In this document: positions 46,250 through 57,629 of the stretch, piece by piece
How the letters are laid out: each line of letters starts with the position of its first letter
Numbering within the stretch: the stretch's first letter is position 1
DNA from: Globodera rostochiensis
Lineage: Eukaryota; Nematoda; Chromadorea; Rhabditida; Heteroderidae
NCBI GenBank assembly: GCA_018350325.1
Contig: JAEVLN010000032.1
Coordinates: 62,001-126,000 of the forward strand
DNA: 64,000 nucleotides
Direction: 5' to 3'
Made by a program: the position numbers and the translations under genes
The notes under the pieces: model-generated
Databases searched by the model: none
Seen by the model: the letters and a program-made list of their open reading frames with translations, nothing else
Told to the model about the DNA's origin: nothing

Positions 46250-48211
46250 CAGAGATGGACGAAACTCAAAATTTTTTTCCGACGAAACGAAACGAAAAAA
46301 TTATTTGTTTCAACTTACGAAACGAAAACGAAACGACAAAAATTAATTTTCATTTTACGAAACGAAAACGAAACGAAAAAAAATAATTTTCATTTTACGA
46401 AACGAAAACGAAACGAAACTGCTAAAATTATACGAAACGAAACGAAACACGAAACACCCAAAAAGTAACGAAACACGAAATAAAACGAAACGAAACGAAA
46501 TAAAATTTTTTGTTTAAAGTCTTGTTTTTTTTGTTGCTAACATTGATGTTTAATCAAGATCAAAATTGAAAATGAGCAAGTTGTGGTGCAGAAATAGTTG
46601 TTTTTCAAGGCTTTCATCGTCGAGACTTCCGAATTTTTCTGATTGCTTTTTATGCGTTCAATCGTCTCACAAAATCCATCTAATAACTTCAATCCATCAT
46701 TAACTGCCTATACTTATAAAAAAAAAACATGAAATAAAATATTAAATTAAAACTAGCCAATTGAATCCTATGTGCAAAACATTGTTGCGATTCAAATCCG
46801 GCGAGCCTCGTTGCTAACTTCATTGCTGATTCATCGTCTCGTAAAATTAGGTGTACTTTGTTCGCTCCGATTTCGTAGTCAGAGAGTACCTTTTGGGAAA
46901 GTAATCAATAGATGGGTGGATAAAATATAACCTTCGCAATCAAATTAGACAATTCCTGCCCGGTATGCGCACCTTTGATCGGTTTTGCTGCAAGAACAAG
47001 GAATTTTGGATCAAATTCCGGAGAAAGAAAATGAGCAATCACTCCAAGAACTGAGTGTGTCGTTCCCGAGCTCCATGCGTCAATTGAGAGCGAGATAAAC
47101 TCGCTGTTGGCAATTTGTCTTTTTACCTTTTCGAAGGCTCGATCAAATTGTTTTGGGAGGAGCTCACGCGAGAAAAATTTGCGGCCCCTAATAACAGGAA
47201 TTTTATTTAACAAATATGCCTCAAACTTTGGTTTGTATCGTGGCGATATAATTTTGCAAAGATTATGAAATCCCGGCTCTTCGACAAACTGAAAAGGGAG
47301 GCCTGCCGTACAAATAAGGCCACACAAAGCCGCATCCGCTTTCATTGTCATTTCTCCAGTCCTACTCCATTGATCTAATCAACCAAATATTCTAATAACT
47401 TAAAATTATAATTTACTAAAGGTTTTGTCTATTTGTGGCTGTGAATTGATTAGGGCCGAGGCGGATCGCGAAAACTTTGGGCAAATTTGTGCGGATGTTG
47501 TTGCGTCTATTGTAAAAAATACTTTTAAAGTTAAAATGTTTTGGGTTTACCTGAAAACATACGTTTCAAGCTCATCTGACTGGAACTTCTCTTTTCTTTT
47601 GCCGCCGCATCCGCTTTCTCTTTTTCTTCAAGCTCATCCAATTGTGCCGGATGTTTTTTCATGTGATGACGGAGAGTTGTCGTTGGATTACCATGTACTT
47701 TTGGGTAGGTATATTCACATTTTCGGCACTTGAAAATGTTTTTTTCGACGGAAAAATAGGGGTCATATTTGCTTTTTGACAAACAGCTAAAATGAGAATA
47801 ATCATGATGAAGTGAAGTATATTTTGTTGCGGAATGGCAAATTAAAGGATAGGATGGAAAATGGGTTGCTTGAGAAAAGGAATGGCGTTATAATCGATAA
47901 ATGAAGTGTACGTTAGAGAAAAAAATTCAATGCAATTAAATATATTTTCAGCCGGACACCTCGATCTTTAGGGGTGCTTTTTCGTGGGTTTTTCGTGGAA
48001 AACTGGCTTTTACGAAACGAAACGAAACGAAAAAAGTTAAATTTCATTTTACGAAACGAAAACGAAACGAAACAAAAAATTTTCTGCGAAACGAAATACG
48101 AAACGAAACAGTACTGAAAAAATCTACGAAACGAAACGAAACACGAAACGCCCAAAAAGTGACGAAAAACACGAAACACGAAACGAAACGAAACAGTTTC
48201 GTCCATCTCTG
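46250..48211 (-). mobile_element. hAT element with perfect TIRs and 8-bp target duplication
   Basis: 1,962 bp. The left end CAGAGATGGACGAAACT (46250-46266) is repeated perfectly in reverse complement at 48195-48211. ATAGGCAT flanks both sides (46242-46249 and 48212-48219). Subterminal arrays of ACGAAACGAAA fill 46275-46505 and 47995-48190 and are probably the transposase-binding repeats. The interior carries a minus-strand BED-finger and transposase gene that lacks its C-terminal part. Target length, CAGAG ends and BED finger all fit hAT. The perfect ends indicate a fairly recent insertion. Confidence 0.95.
46560..47790 (-). pseudogene. Truncated hAT transposase with BED zinc finger
   Basis: Exons in transcription order: about 47790-47551 after TCATTTTAG, 46932-47374, 46754-46889, and about 46560-46703. 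They join in one frame. Exon 1 encodes a BED finger (KCRKCEYTYP and, 14 residues on, LRHHMKKHP). Exon 2 has the N-terminal RNase-H-like part (ISLSIDAWSS, where D is a catalytic candidate). Exon 3 gives VLSDYEIGANK, a DD pair, and CFAHRIQLA. Exon 4 gives INDGLKLLDGFCETIERIK. The last frame runs into the subterminal repeats and stops, so the final catalytic Glu region and the hATC dimerisation domain are missing. No ATG is visible in exon 1, so a start exon may also be lost. Inactive as encoded. Confidence 0.8.
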
Positions 48212-48379
48212 ATAGGCATCTCCTCATTAATAATATTTTTAAATAAATATTCTAATTTTTTTTAATTAAAAATACGCGCAAAAAAGAATAGATACAAGAA
48301 TTTTTATAAATTCATCACGTCTTTGTGAATTTTTGCTTCAATTTCCTTAACAAAGATTGCCAATTTTTGTAAAATTTGT

Positions 48380-48405
48380 CCGGCGGCGCCTGTCGGCACC
48401 GCCGG
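48380..48405 (-). repeat. GATA-loop hairpin repeat, copy 9
   Basis: CCGGCGGCGCC TGTC GGCACCGCCGG: 11-bp arms with one G:T, and the loop is TGTC instead of TATC. Preceded by CTTAACAAAGATTGCC. Confidence 0.85.
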
Positions 48406-48527
48406 ACATCCTCCACTCTTACGTAAACCAGTTTTTCTTCGAAATTCCAAAGCAAAATTCATAATTTTGCTAAAATATTGATTAACTTTCTTTAACAAAA
48501 ATAAGTCAAAATTTCAAAAATTTTTCT

Positions 48528-48551
48528 CGGCGGCGCCTATCGGCACCGCCG
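48528..48551 (-). repeat. GATA-loop hairpin repeat, copy 10
   Basis: CGGCGGCGCC TATC GGCACCGCCG, preceded by TTTAACAAAAATAAG and followed by ACTCCCACCCCC and AAAGTAAAGCAGAAT. It lies 148 bp from copy 9 in the same orientation. Confidence 0.85.
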
Positions 48552-48835
48552 ACTCCCACCCCCTAAAAGTAAAGCAGAATCTCATAAAAAATGATATGAT
48601 AAAATTGAAGTTAAAGACAATGAGGAAAGATAGGGTACTTGTGTGTTATGTGACCCAAAAAAAAAATTTTTTTTTGACGTTTCTGGGGGTTCCCAGTGCC
48701 GTAGAATCCAAATCTGATCTCCATTAAGAGAATCGAGTCTAGGAAAATGTAGTTTTTTATCAAGCAGATTTGCAAAATGACAACAAAAAATCAGATAATA
48801 AAAAATCGTTTTTCACTGTCCGGGCGGCTTCCTCA

Positions 48836-49818
48836 TCAGAATTTGAATTCAAAGTTCGGTCCAAAATTCGCTTCAATTTTAGCGCCAGAATTGAACAATG
48901 TAACGCACGGAAACAATTCGGTTGCAGAATCGGCAACAAACAAATCGGTAGTTTCTGCAAAAACACCAAATTACGCAAATAAATTAGCTAAGCACAAATA
49001 ATTAACAAATTTAATGTATTCATAAAAATGAAAATGCCCTTTAATTTTATTCTCTTTCTTCCTCACCCAAACGCTGTCCATTTTTGGTGTGAATGATTTG
49101 GCGAGTTGCCAAATTGACGCCGCAGCCGATGACGTCACCAACGCCAAACGAATGCTTTCCAACGATATGCTCACCCTGTCCAAAGATATCCCTGCGGGAA
49201 CATCCCTCAACTTTGTGACCCCAAAAAGTGCCATAGCTTGCGTATGCGTAAGTGCCTTCGCAGCATCCAACAATTTTGTCCAAGGCATTTGTTTGGTCGC
49301 AAGGCCAATGGAAACAAAGCTAAATATAATAATATTTCAAAACACAGGTATTGTTTTATAAAATTTATAAATTCCTGCTTTTCCCTAAGATTTTCGCTTC
49401 AAAGTAAGGATTTTTTGGAATTGGCCTTTCAGCGAACAGAGCGGAACTCTAAAAAGCATATTTAATTTAGTGAAGTCTTTACATACTAACAGAATAATTT
49501 TTACCCCATTTTTCACCAGCAAATTGGACAATCAATCGATCAGGCCCAATGAGCGCGAGTTCGTCGTGACATGCAGCGGAATCCCATCGACTTTGTTGTG
49601 GGATTAGCCCTAATAGCAAGAAAATATAATTTTATTTTTTTCTAATTATTAAAAGCGAAATTAATGCCTAAAAGGCTCATTTTCTGCTTCTCTAATTCGG
49701 CAACGACCATCGCTTGGACCGAATTCAGCGATCCGTTCATTTCGAGTCGAATTTCATTCAGTTTCTGATACTGATCCATCTTTACAATATGGTCTTCCTT
49801 CAACAGCTGATTCATTCC
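48836..49818 (-). pseudogene. Coiled-coil plus SPRY gene with frameshifts
   Basis: Exon 49668-49818 encodes a charged helix (MNQLLKEDHIVKMDQYQKL and so on, ending KQKMSLL). It ends with a GC donor and joins in frame to exon 49505-49609 ([20 protein letters not shown]), the start of SPRY. The next exon (about 49390-49450) lacks 2 nt relative to paralogs and meets a stop. Exon about 49055-49321 lacks 1 nt after CAAATGCC. The last exon 48836-48961 is intact and ends TGA. A helix before SPRY with no BTB is the layout of Globodera RBP-1/SPRYSEC-type proteins. A further helical piece (MGLELVKEEMKNAKHELE) lies near 50000-50070 but ends in a stop. Probably dead. Confidence 0.7.
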
Positions 49819-50079
49819 CTTTAATATATTTAAATTTAAATGACAAATTCTGAAATGTGCGGGATACTGCTTAAAATAAAGTTGGACACCGGTACTGTAC
49901 TGAAATCAATTTTGGGACTAAAATTTGGCCCGGTTTTTTCAAAACTCCCTTTTTGTGACGCCGGTTTTATGTCAAGAAAACGACTATTTTGTTATTCAAG
50001 CTCGTGTTTCGCGTTCTTCATTTCTTCCTTGACTAATTCCAGTCCCATTTTCATGAGATTTTCACGGCACCGCTAAAAT

Positions 50080-53040
50080 TTGTTATATTTTATTAGGGCT
50101 GGACAAACGATGTTTTGTATTAGCTATTCTGGAGAAAAAGAGTAAAAAAAGATGGTTTTTTTTTATAAAGAGTTTTTTTGTCGATAAAGAAAAAGAGAAA
50201 GGTTGGGTTTAAATTAGGGTAGTCCGGGAGTAGATCACCGTCCATTCTCATCCCCATTCCCCGGTTTACCGATCCCCAAAAACGGGGATCCCCGGTCTTA
50301 CCTCGCCCGGGGACGGGGATGAAAATGCACCCCTAAAGATGACTCTTTTTATTACTTTAAGAAATTTATTAAAAGTCAAATGATAAAAGTAAAAAGTAAC
50401 ATGAATAAAAGGTATCAATTGAAACGTAATCAGCCTTTACTCTGAAGATTTTACTTTAACCTTGGACTTTTAACAAGTTAAAGTGGGATTGAAACGCGAA
50501 CTTTTGACTTCTTAAAAATTGAAGTAGAATTCTTCAAAGTTAAAAGTTTAAAATGGGAATTGAAATATGTAGGACCAGAATTGTATTTAATTTAGCCCAA
50601 AGTTGATACTTTTACATATTTATGTGTAGACTGAAAGTTGATTATCTTATAAATTTGGTCTTTGGGCCCAAAAATGGGGGAAGGAATTACTGTTGGGGAT
50701 TTCTCTTATCATCTCATAATTGAATGTTTTATTTGCTTTAAGCAAAATGTCGCCCCAAAAGATTTAATGTATCTAAAATTTAAATTATGAAAAATGTTAT
50801 ATTTTGATTTAATAAACACAAAAACCGGATAGTAATTGCAATTGCTTTTTCAGGGCTAAAAAAGGTCCATGAAAATTCATAACTTGGTGCCCAGGGATGC
50901 CCACCGGCATCCGGATCAGGCTTGGAATTTTCAGGTTTAACCCTTTTTTTGCGAACAGGGTTTGACGAGAGAAGCTCAGAAATAGCATTCATTTTGAAAA
51001 ATTTTTTTAGAGCGAATTTTTAGTCCCTACCCTATTTTGGGGGTTTTGAGAATACATAAAGCCCTTTTTTTGTTTTTATTCGGGAGGGGGGGGGGGGTAG
51101 TCCCTAAATTAATGCCCCTATTTCACATTTTTTAGTCAATATAAATCCGGATCCTAGGCCTACTCGGCGACATGTCGTACAGCCCATATTCTAAGCGTGA
51201 AAGAACAGTTTAGGGGGGGGGGGGTATTACAGTGAATGAATTTCCCATCACCCGTTTTGGGTCAACATTTGCCAAAAAAAAAGCAAATTTATAAGGAATT
51301 CCCCAACATTCAGTCTAAAAAACATATGGCTTGGATCCCCAAAATATGGCAAATGCCATATAAATATGGTACTATTGTTATCGTGGCCTCTGATTACGAA
51401 TAAATATTGAATTAAGAAAATATTTTATTAAATTCACTCAAAAAAAATAATTATTTTTTATCAATTCGTTTATTATTAACTGCAAATTTTGAATTCCTTT
51501 CTCACACTTCTCTGGGTCATCATTTTGCTGGGAGCAAATAAAACATTCAATTTATGATAAAAGAGAGATTAATTCCCAAAAGTGAATGCCCACCCCCCTC
51601 CCCCCGTTTTTAGGTCACAAAAAACGCCCATTCAATTTAAAAGATAATCCCAACTTTTAGTCTTTAAGTAAATTTAAGTTCATTAATAACGGTTAAATAT
51701 TCATTTTAAATTCTTTGATTGTAGACTAAAATTTTAAGAAAAGTCTCGCAAATTTTTAAATCTAAATTTTTTTTTTGTTTTGTATTGGATTTATTTTTCA
51801 TTTGTTTAAACAGCTTTATCAAATTTGTAGTAAATAACCAAAATTGTAACAAACCTTGGGCCAAAACTTTAAACAAAAAATTTTACTCTTGAAAAGACGG
51901 TCGATGGATTTTATCAGTTCTGGTGGACTTTTTAGATTCTTATCGAATAGATCATGGGCTCAATTGTTTTATTTATTTTGTTCATTTTTTCGCTGTATTC
52001 TGTCCAATAATTGTGTTTTGAAATCATTTTGTTAACTATTACTTAATATGGATCGTGCTTCGATAGTCACAACACATTTTGATGTTAATTGTTTATTTAA
52101 ATTATTCAGTCAGAGTTAATACTTCATCGATATTGACAAGAAACAACAGTTTGATGAAGACAAAAAGGAGAACCCAATTTTTATAAGCATTTCATAAGTA
52201 CAAAGGTCTATTAAGTTGTGAAATTAACGCATTTTCATAAAAATGAATAAAACTCCACCTTGAAGAGCTGCATGATACCCCGAAGCCGCATTCGAACAAT
52301 TTATGGGAAAAAAATCAAAACTCAAAAAATTTTGAGGCTGCAAAAATTATCAAAAGGCATGAATTCGATGTTATTTGCATTTTATTTGTAATGTTGTGCT
52401 TGTTAAATATTTTTTTTAAAGTCAACATAAATTTTTGGTAAATTTTAATTTTTTTTTAAATTGTTCGAATTCGGCTCTAGTGGTTTGAAAACATGCATTT
52501 ATATAAAAATTTAGGGAACCTAACAGAATTTTTGACAATCTTTTTATTTATTCCTCATTTACATTTTGTTTTTAATTTTAAATATGTTTTTCTGCATTTA
52601 AAAATAATTATTTTTCGGCCGTATTTTGAGCCTTTTTTGGAGATTGATTGAGGATTTTGGCGATTTTGATTGTCCAATACATAAAATTTTAAAAATGTTG
52701 TTTTAGTTAAAAATATTTGAATTGGTCAACTAAATAATTAATCATAATAATTTGGCTCTGTCTTTGCTGAATGGCATTCCGTAAATAATTGCCATATCGC
52801 CCGAAGTGTTCGCGCCGCGCTTCCGATTTCAGCATTAATGAAAAATTGCTATTTTAAAAATAAAAATGTTAATAAAAATTACAAGCTTTTTGTGCTTGGC
52901 GCTCATTCAAAGAGCTAACTCAGATGCTATCTCAAAATATTGTCTTAGTTTTCTTGCCAAACATCGGTATTATTCGGCCAGACATTATAAAAAATTTTGC
53001 CCAACTTGCCGTATTTCTAGAACGTGAAGGGTTCATCCGA
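50080..53040. other. Long spacer of repeats, no gene seen
   Basis: Contains the GGGGATCCCCGG block (50235-50335), pieces of the dispersed repeat (50660-50760, 51500-51590), several G/C homopolymer runs (51085-51100, 51215-51225, 51595-51605) and AT-rich DNA. A 70-codon minus frame at 50780-50992 has no recognised domain. A weak inverted similarity links 52265-52305 with 52455-52500 (TTCGAACAATT). Confidence 0.5.
51500..51590 (+). repeat. Dispersed repeat, copy C (partial)
   Basis: TCATTTTGCTGGGAGCAAAT, ACATTCAATTTATGATAAAA and GATTAATTCCCAAAA match 62560-62635 directly and 43025-43110 inverted. Confidence 0.7.
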
Positions 53041-53049
53041 AGCTGGTGT

Positions 53050-53239
53050 GAAAGGAAAGGCATTGGTTTTTTGCAAGTCCAATGGTGACGACACTTAACC
53101 GCATTTCTATTAATTATAAAAATTTAATCGTGCCAAAATTAGCTTACCAAGAAAAATTACTGAAGACGATGTTCGCTTCGAAGTAGAAAATGCCATTCTT
53201 TGGAATGGGCCGTTTGGCTAAGTTAAATTTAGAAGGCCG
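53050..53239 (-). pseudogene. Degraded SPRY relic
   Basis: After TTTTTTTCAG, the minus strand reads KRPIPKNGIFYFEANI, the strand that in intact paralogs is ERPIPKxxxFYYEVKI. A following stretch keeps TIGLAKNQC in another frame and then decays. Two short exons out of register with stops mark an old dead copy. Confidence 0.6.
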
Positions 53240-53339
53240 CTGAAAAAAAAGACATCCTTCAAAATATTTAAAAATAATTACTGTTAATATTTCAAAAAAT
53301 ATTTATTAAATAAATTATTAAAAAAAAAAATAATTTTTC

Positions 53340-53463
53340 TTATTTTATTTGAAAATTTTTCCGTTTTCCGTTGTTTTTGGCCCTTTTTTCCGTTTTAGGT
53401 TTTCTGTTAAAAAAAAATATTTCCGTTTTCCGTTTTTTGAAAATAAATTTCCGCCCATCCCTG
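53340..53463 (+). repeat. TTCCGTTTTCCGTT repeat with CCCATCCCTG end
   Basis: Reiterated TTTCCGTTTTCCG ending CGCCCATCCCTG at the exact left boundary of the right-hand segmental duplication. CAGGGATGGGC-type ends also occur at 25371 and 40237. Confidence 0.65.
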
Positions 53464-54319
53464 GTGGGCATCCGTCCGTCGCTGTTCCATTCATTCATTT
53501 CCAATTCATAAAAAAATTTCGGTGAGAAAAACGCTCACTTTCCTTCACTGCAGAAGACATAAAAAGCACTGAATGCATTGGCACTGTTCGAATCGGCCAA
53601 AAAAGTCTTCGATCTCTCCCCGTGCCAAAAGTTTCGCCGATTGGTGACCGATAGTATTCCATCCTCACTGATTTGGTCATTAGCTTCACACAACGATTTG
53701 GCCCATCTTAATGAGTTCGGTAAACGGAAAAGTTCTTACTTTTAGTGCCAGATTCATACAACGAAAATTGGAAACAATTCGAGCTAAAGAAAGTTATGAT
53801 CCGGCGTGCCAAGTTGGCACGAAACGATTTTCATATCTCATCTTTTAAGTTTTTAAAAAATTTTACTTTTATTTGATTTTTTAATTAACAAAATGTTTTA
53901 AACTTGTCGGCGCCCAAGTTGACCCTACCCGAGCCAAATTTGCGCCCAAAACGGCACGGCGCCAAACTGTCCGGTTTTTATGACGGAACTCCGTGGCCAA
54001 GAAGACGGGACTTGAATAAATTTGATTAATTCTGGGCCTTTCGTTTCGACAGGAATTAGAAAAAGCTTGTTGGATGGTTTCTTTGGGGTTTCGTAAAAAA
54101 GTGCACGAAAATAGAAATTTAGAGGATGCCCAAAAAGTTCCACGTCACCTCAGCCGCTTAAAGCAGCCCCTGTCATATGCAAAGTTCAATTCAGATTTAT
54201 CGACCAATATCTCTGCTTCTTTGGCCATTTACTCTGCCCAGGGGCGCTTCTTCTATACAATACATTAGCCCTAATGCTTCAACCCCTCCCCCCCCCCCCC
54301 GAAAAGGCATAAACAGGGG

Positions 54320-54495
54320 GCCCCAAATGCCACGACCAATTCTGGCATATTCTTTGTTGGGGTAAGGCAATCTTTTCGTAAATGCCAACGCATTCTCTCG
54401 CGTCCCCTCCACTCTCTTCGTTGACAATGCTATTTTGAAACAAAGGCACTTCTAAGCCTGCGATTAAAGCCGTATAAAAGCGGTGGCATGCAGAA
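54320..54495 (+). promoter_or_regulatory. Candidate effector promoter, second copy
   Basis: TATAAAAG at 54473-54480, 45 bp before the start codon. ATGCCA/TGGCAT at 54327-54332, 54343-54348, 54382-54387 and 54484-54489. One hexamer (54327) has replaced an ATGCCG in the left copy and one (28806) is lost here, so the number is kept although positions changed. Confidence 0.6.
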
Positions 54496-54524
54496 GAAAG
54501 CCATCATTCATTATTTGCCTCAAA

Positions 54525-57500
54525 ATGCCCACCTTTCTCTTCTTGGCCGCAATTTGCTTGCTTGTGGCCGCTTCCATTCTGCTGGAAACGGGTCAGAAAA
54601 ATTTGTTTCAAATTAAAAATTTGGCGCAATATTTCATCGCTTTTTTCAGTGTGTGGGGTGACTAACAAAAATTTATTTAAATAAATCGAAATATTTTAAT
54701 TTAAATTTTCGACTGACTCGCGTAGAGAATTCAGATGCATCGCCAAAAAATAAAAAACTCGAAAAAGGATCATCCAGTTCTGGCAAAGCTCAATCAACCC
54801 CAGGTAACAATGCAAAATGTCTAATTATCTATTTATTTTTTCAAATTAATTACCTATAGGAATAGGAACATTAATTATTCGCCTTAATTAATTTAGCTAC
54901 GATTATAAATAAATTTTGTAAAGTGCCAAAAGCAAACTCTTTGGCGGGGCGGACGGATCATCCTGCGGATGTTCACTTTTTGGTGGGGGAAGGAGAAGAA
55001 AAAGAGGCGAGTTTTGGGGATAGATTAAATAATCTTTTAGGCTTAGATTCTTTTTTTCTTAATTTTTATTTGTTTGTATTTGAAGCTTCTGCCGGCACAT
55101 AAAGCGATTCTGGCGGAAGTCTCCGACGTTTTTAAGGCAATGTTTCGTTATGACGAGGCAAATGCAAAGGCCGCCGCCGCTGGGACCGGTGCATAAATTT
55201 GTTTAAATTTTTTGAAAATAATTTTTAGGCCCTTCGGAAGAGATTAAGCCCGTGGAAGTGCCAGACGAGGAGGTGGGCGTGTTCAAGGCGATGTTAGCCT
55301 TCATTTACGCCAAGAATTTGAGTGGACTGAACGGAGACAATGCAATTTCTGTGCTTTATGCGGGTGAATTTTAAGAAAGTGAACCGCTAATTCCTTTTTT
55401 TGCAATTTAACTTGAAATATAATTATGGTGAACTTTATTAAAAATTACCTTAGAAAATTCAAAAACAAAAATGTTTTTAATGCATTAATTATTTTAGCCG
55501 ACAAATATAACGTGTCCGGACTGGTCAAAGCATGTTTGAACTTTCCCATACCGGAGTTGCGCAATGTTTTTTTCGCATTTGACTTGGCTCGCTTTCTTGG
55601 AAAAGAGGTGAGAAATGTTTTTTTCGCATTTGACTTGGCTCGCTTTCTTGGAAAAGAGGTGAGAAATGTTTTTTTCTATCTGCCAGACAAATTTTAATAA
55701 TTTGATATTTTGGAAATTAATTTTTTGAAACAATTTCAATAACCGGTTTAAATATTATAAAAGCTTCAATTAAATTGTTGTCTTATTTTTTTTTGAGGCT
55801 GGGAAGCCCATAGAAGTGATTTGGGGTGTCTTGCAGAGTTTCGAAGCTAATATTAAGCGGTTTAAGCCCAAATGTTAAGTATTATTTAATTTACATTTTT
55901 AATTTTTATTTATTTTGGGACTTTGCTCGCCGATGTTTGGATTACATCGATGAAAATGCGGACGCTTTGATCTTCTCAGAAGCGTTTTTGCAAATTGATC
56001 AAAAATTATTGTGCGAGATTCTGGCCCGTGACGAGTTGGTGATCGGCGAAGAAATTGCAATTTGGAATGCCGTAAATTATAAAAGATAATAAAATGATTT
56101 TAATTTGTTTTTAAATTAGGCACTTCGCTGGGCGGACGAAAAATGCCGTCAAAAAGGGAAAGAGTGTTCAGCGAAGAATAGACGCGCAATGCTCGGCACG
56201 GCACTTTCCAAAATTCGTTTTTCGCTCATCCCTCAGAAGGATTTTACTGAGAATATTGGTATCACTCATTTGGATTGGACAGTTTGAATTTTAAAATTAA
56301 CCCCAAATCTAATCTATTTTCATAATTCCGAGACCCAACATTTGGTTGAATTTTGCTTTTGACAGTTCCGTCCGGAGTGTTGGAGGAGGTCGAGCAGGCC
56401 GGCGTGTATCAGTACCATTCTCATCCTGACCGCGCTCTGCCCAAGCCTTATCAGCTGCAATTCCCAACTAATAAGCGTGCACTTCCAGGTGGTCACCCTA
56501 CCGTTTACCTATCAAAGTGCTATACTCATATACCGTATATCCACTTTTAATCCCCCATGGGGAATTATTTTTAAACTTCTCAGAAAGGGCAACATTATTA
56601 GAGGGTGTGGGATTATTAGAGCATGTGGGATTAAAAGAGGGTATACGGTAGGAGTATTTATTGCATATAGAAAAATCAGAAATTTGCGACGCTTAACATA
56701 TTTTTTCATAGCTAAATCAAAAAGTGCCACTTTTATGCAATAACCTGCACTAAAGCGAAATTGTATTTTAATATTTTAAAAATAAAATAATATTCCCATA
56801 GGACTAACCCTTCAAAATCGATGGGATTCCGCTGCACGTCACAAGAAACTCGCGCTTTCTGAGCCCGCCCGATTGATTGTTCAATTTATTGGAGAGAAAG
56901 AGGGTAAATATTTTCTGTTAAAGTGATTTGATTAAAAATTAATGTACTTCTTTTCAGGGTGGCGCTCTGTTCTCGCCGAACGGCCAATTCCAAAAGGAAA
57001 ATTCGGCATTTTCTACTACGAAGTGAAAATATTAGTGGAAAAAGAGTAAGTTAATAATAAATAGTTGACCTTCGAAAGCTTTAGAAGTATTTTCTTTAAA
57101 AAGATTTTATTTAGAGGTATTCACATTGGACTCGCGACCAAACAAATGCCATTGAACACATGGGTTGGACGTGACAAAGGCACTTACTCATACGATAACA
57201 TCGGCCTTTATTGGGGCCACCCAGCCAAGGACAATGGGCCTTCGTTTGACGCCGGTGACGTCGTCGGCTGCGGCGTGGATTTGGCAACTCGCCAAATTAT
57301 TTACACAAAAAATGGGCAGCGTTTGAGTGAGAAAGAAAAAAAATAATAAAGGGCAATTTAATTTTAAGAAAAACATAATTTATTTGCGATTTTTTTTTTG
57401 CAGAAACTGCCCGTTTGTTTGTCGCCAATTCTGACGCCGATTTATTTCCGTGTATTTCGATGTTCAAGCCTCGCAATAAAATTGAAGCAAATTTTGGCTC

Positions 57501-57540
57501 GAATTTCAAATTTGACATTGCGAAAACATTTAGAAACTGA
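54525..57540 (+). CDS. Putatively secreted BTB-BACK-SPRY protein, second copy, 13 exons
   Basis: Exons: 54525-54591, 54735-54803, 54924-55006, 55086-55188, 55229-55363, 55498-55607, 55919-56071, 56120-56258, 56366-56488, 56802-56903, 56958-57045, 57115-57326, 57404-57540. In frame they give 506 residues and TGA. The hydrophobic leader differs from the first copy by one residue, and the Lys/Ser linker exon is unchanged in protein. BTB ([20 protein letters not shown]), BACK ([10 protein letters not shown]) and SPRY ([28 protein letters not shown]) follow. The SPRY loop is about 10 residues shorter than in the paralogs. Intron 3 is GC-AG. The BACK exon at 55919 lacks an AG acceptor (TTTTGG precedes it), and exon 6 is followed by a 51-bp in-frame tandem copy of its own end. 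Expression therefore needs testing. A gypsy fragment starts about 90 bp after the stop. Confidence 0.75.
55557..55658 (+). repeat. 51-bp tandem duplication across an exon end
   Basis: TTTTTTTCGCATTTGACTTG and CTCGCTTTCTTGGAAAAGAG occur twice in a row, each followed by GTGAGAAATG. The duplication offers two donor sites 51 bp apart; using the second adds 17 residues in frame. Confidence 0.9.
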
Positions 57541-57629
57541 AAACCGAAGGGATTTATGGGATTATGCTGTTGAGGGTTTCCATCTGTTTTTTCATTTTCG
57601 ATCAAAACATTATCATTCATTTTTTTGTT

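Larger units (their letters stand above)
53465..57540 (+). repeat. Direct segmental duplication, right copy
   Basis: Counterpart of 28104-32272. The block before the gene (53465-54480) carries the same unrecognised segment (GACATAAAAAGCACTGAATG) and the same promoter. It has about 110 extra bp at 53669-53785. The duplication junction coincides with a hAT-like end. Confidence 0.85.

Noticed and set aside
55826..56089. An independent small BACK-domain gene
   Set aside because: It is the BACK exon of the larger gene read through its intron; no ATG and the frame upstream of GACTTTGC is intron sequence.
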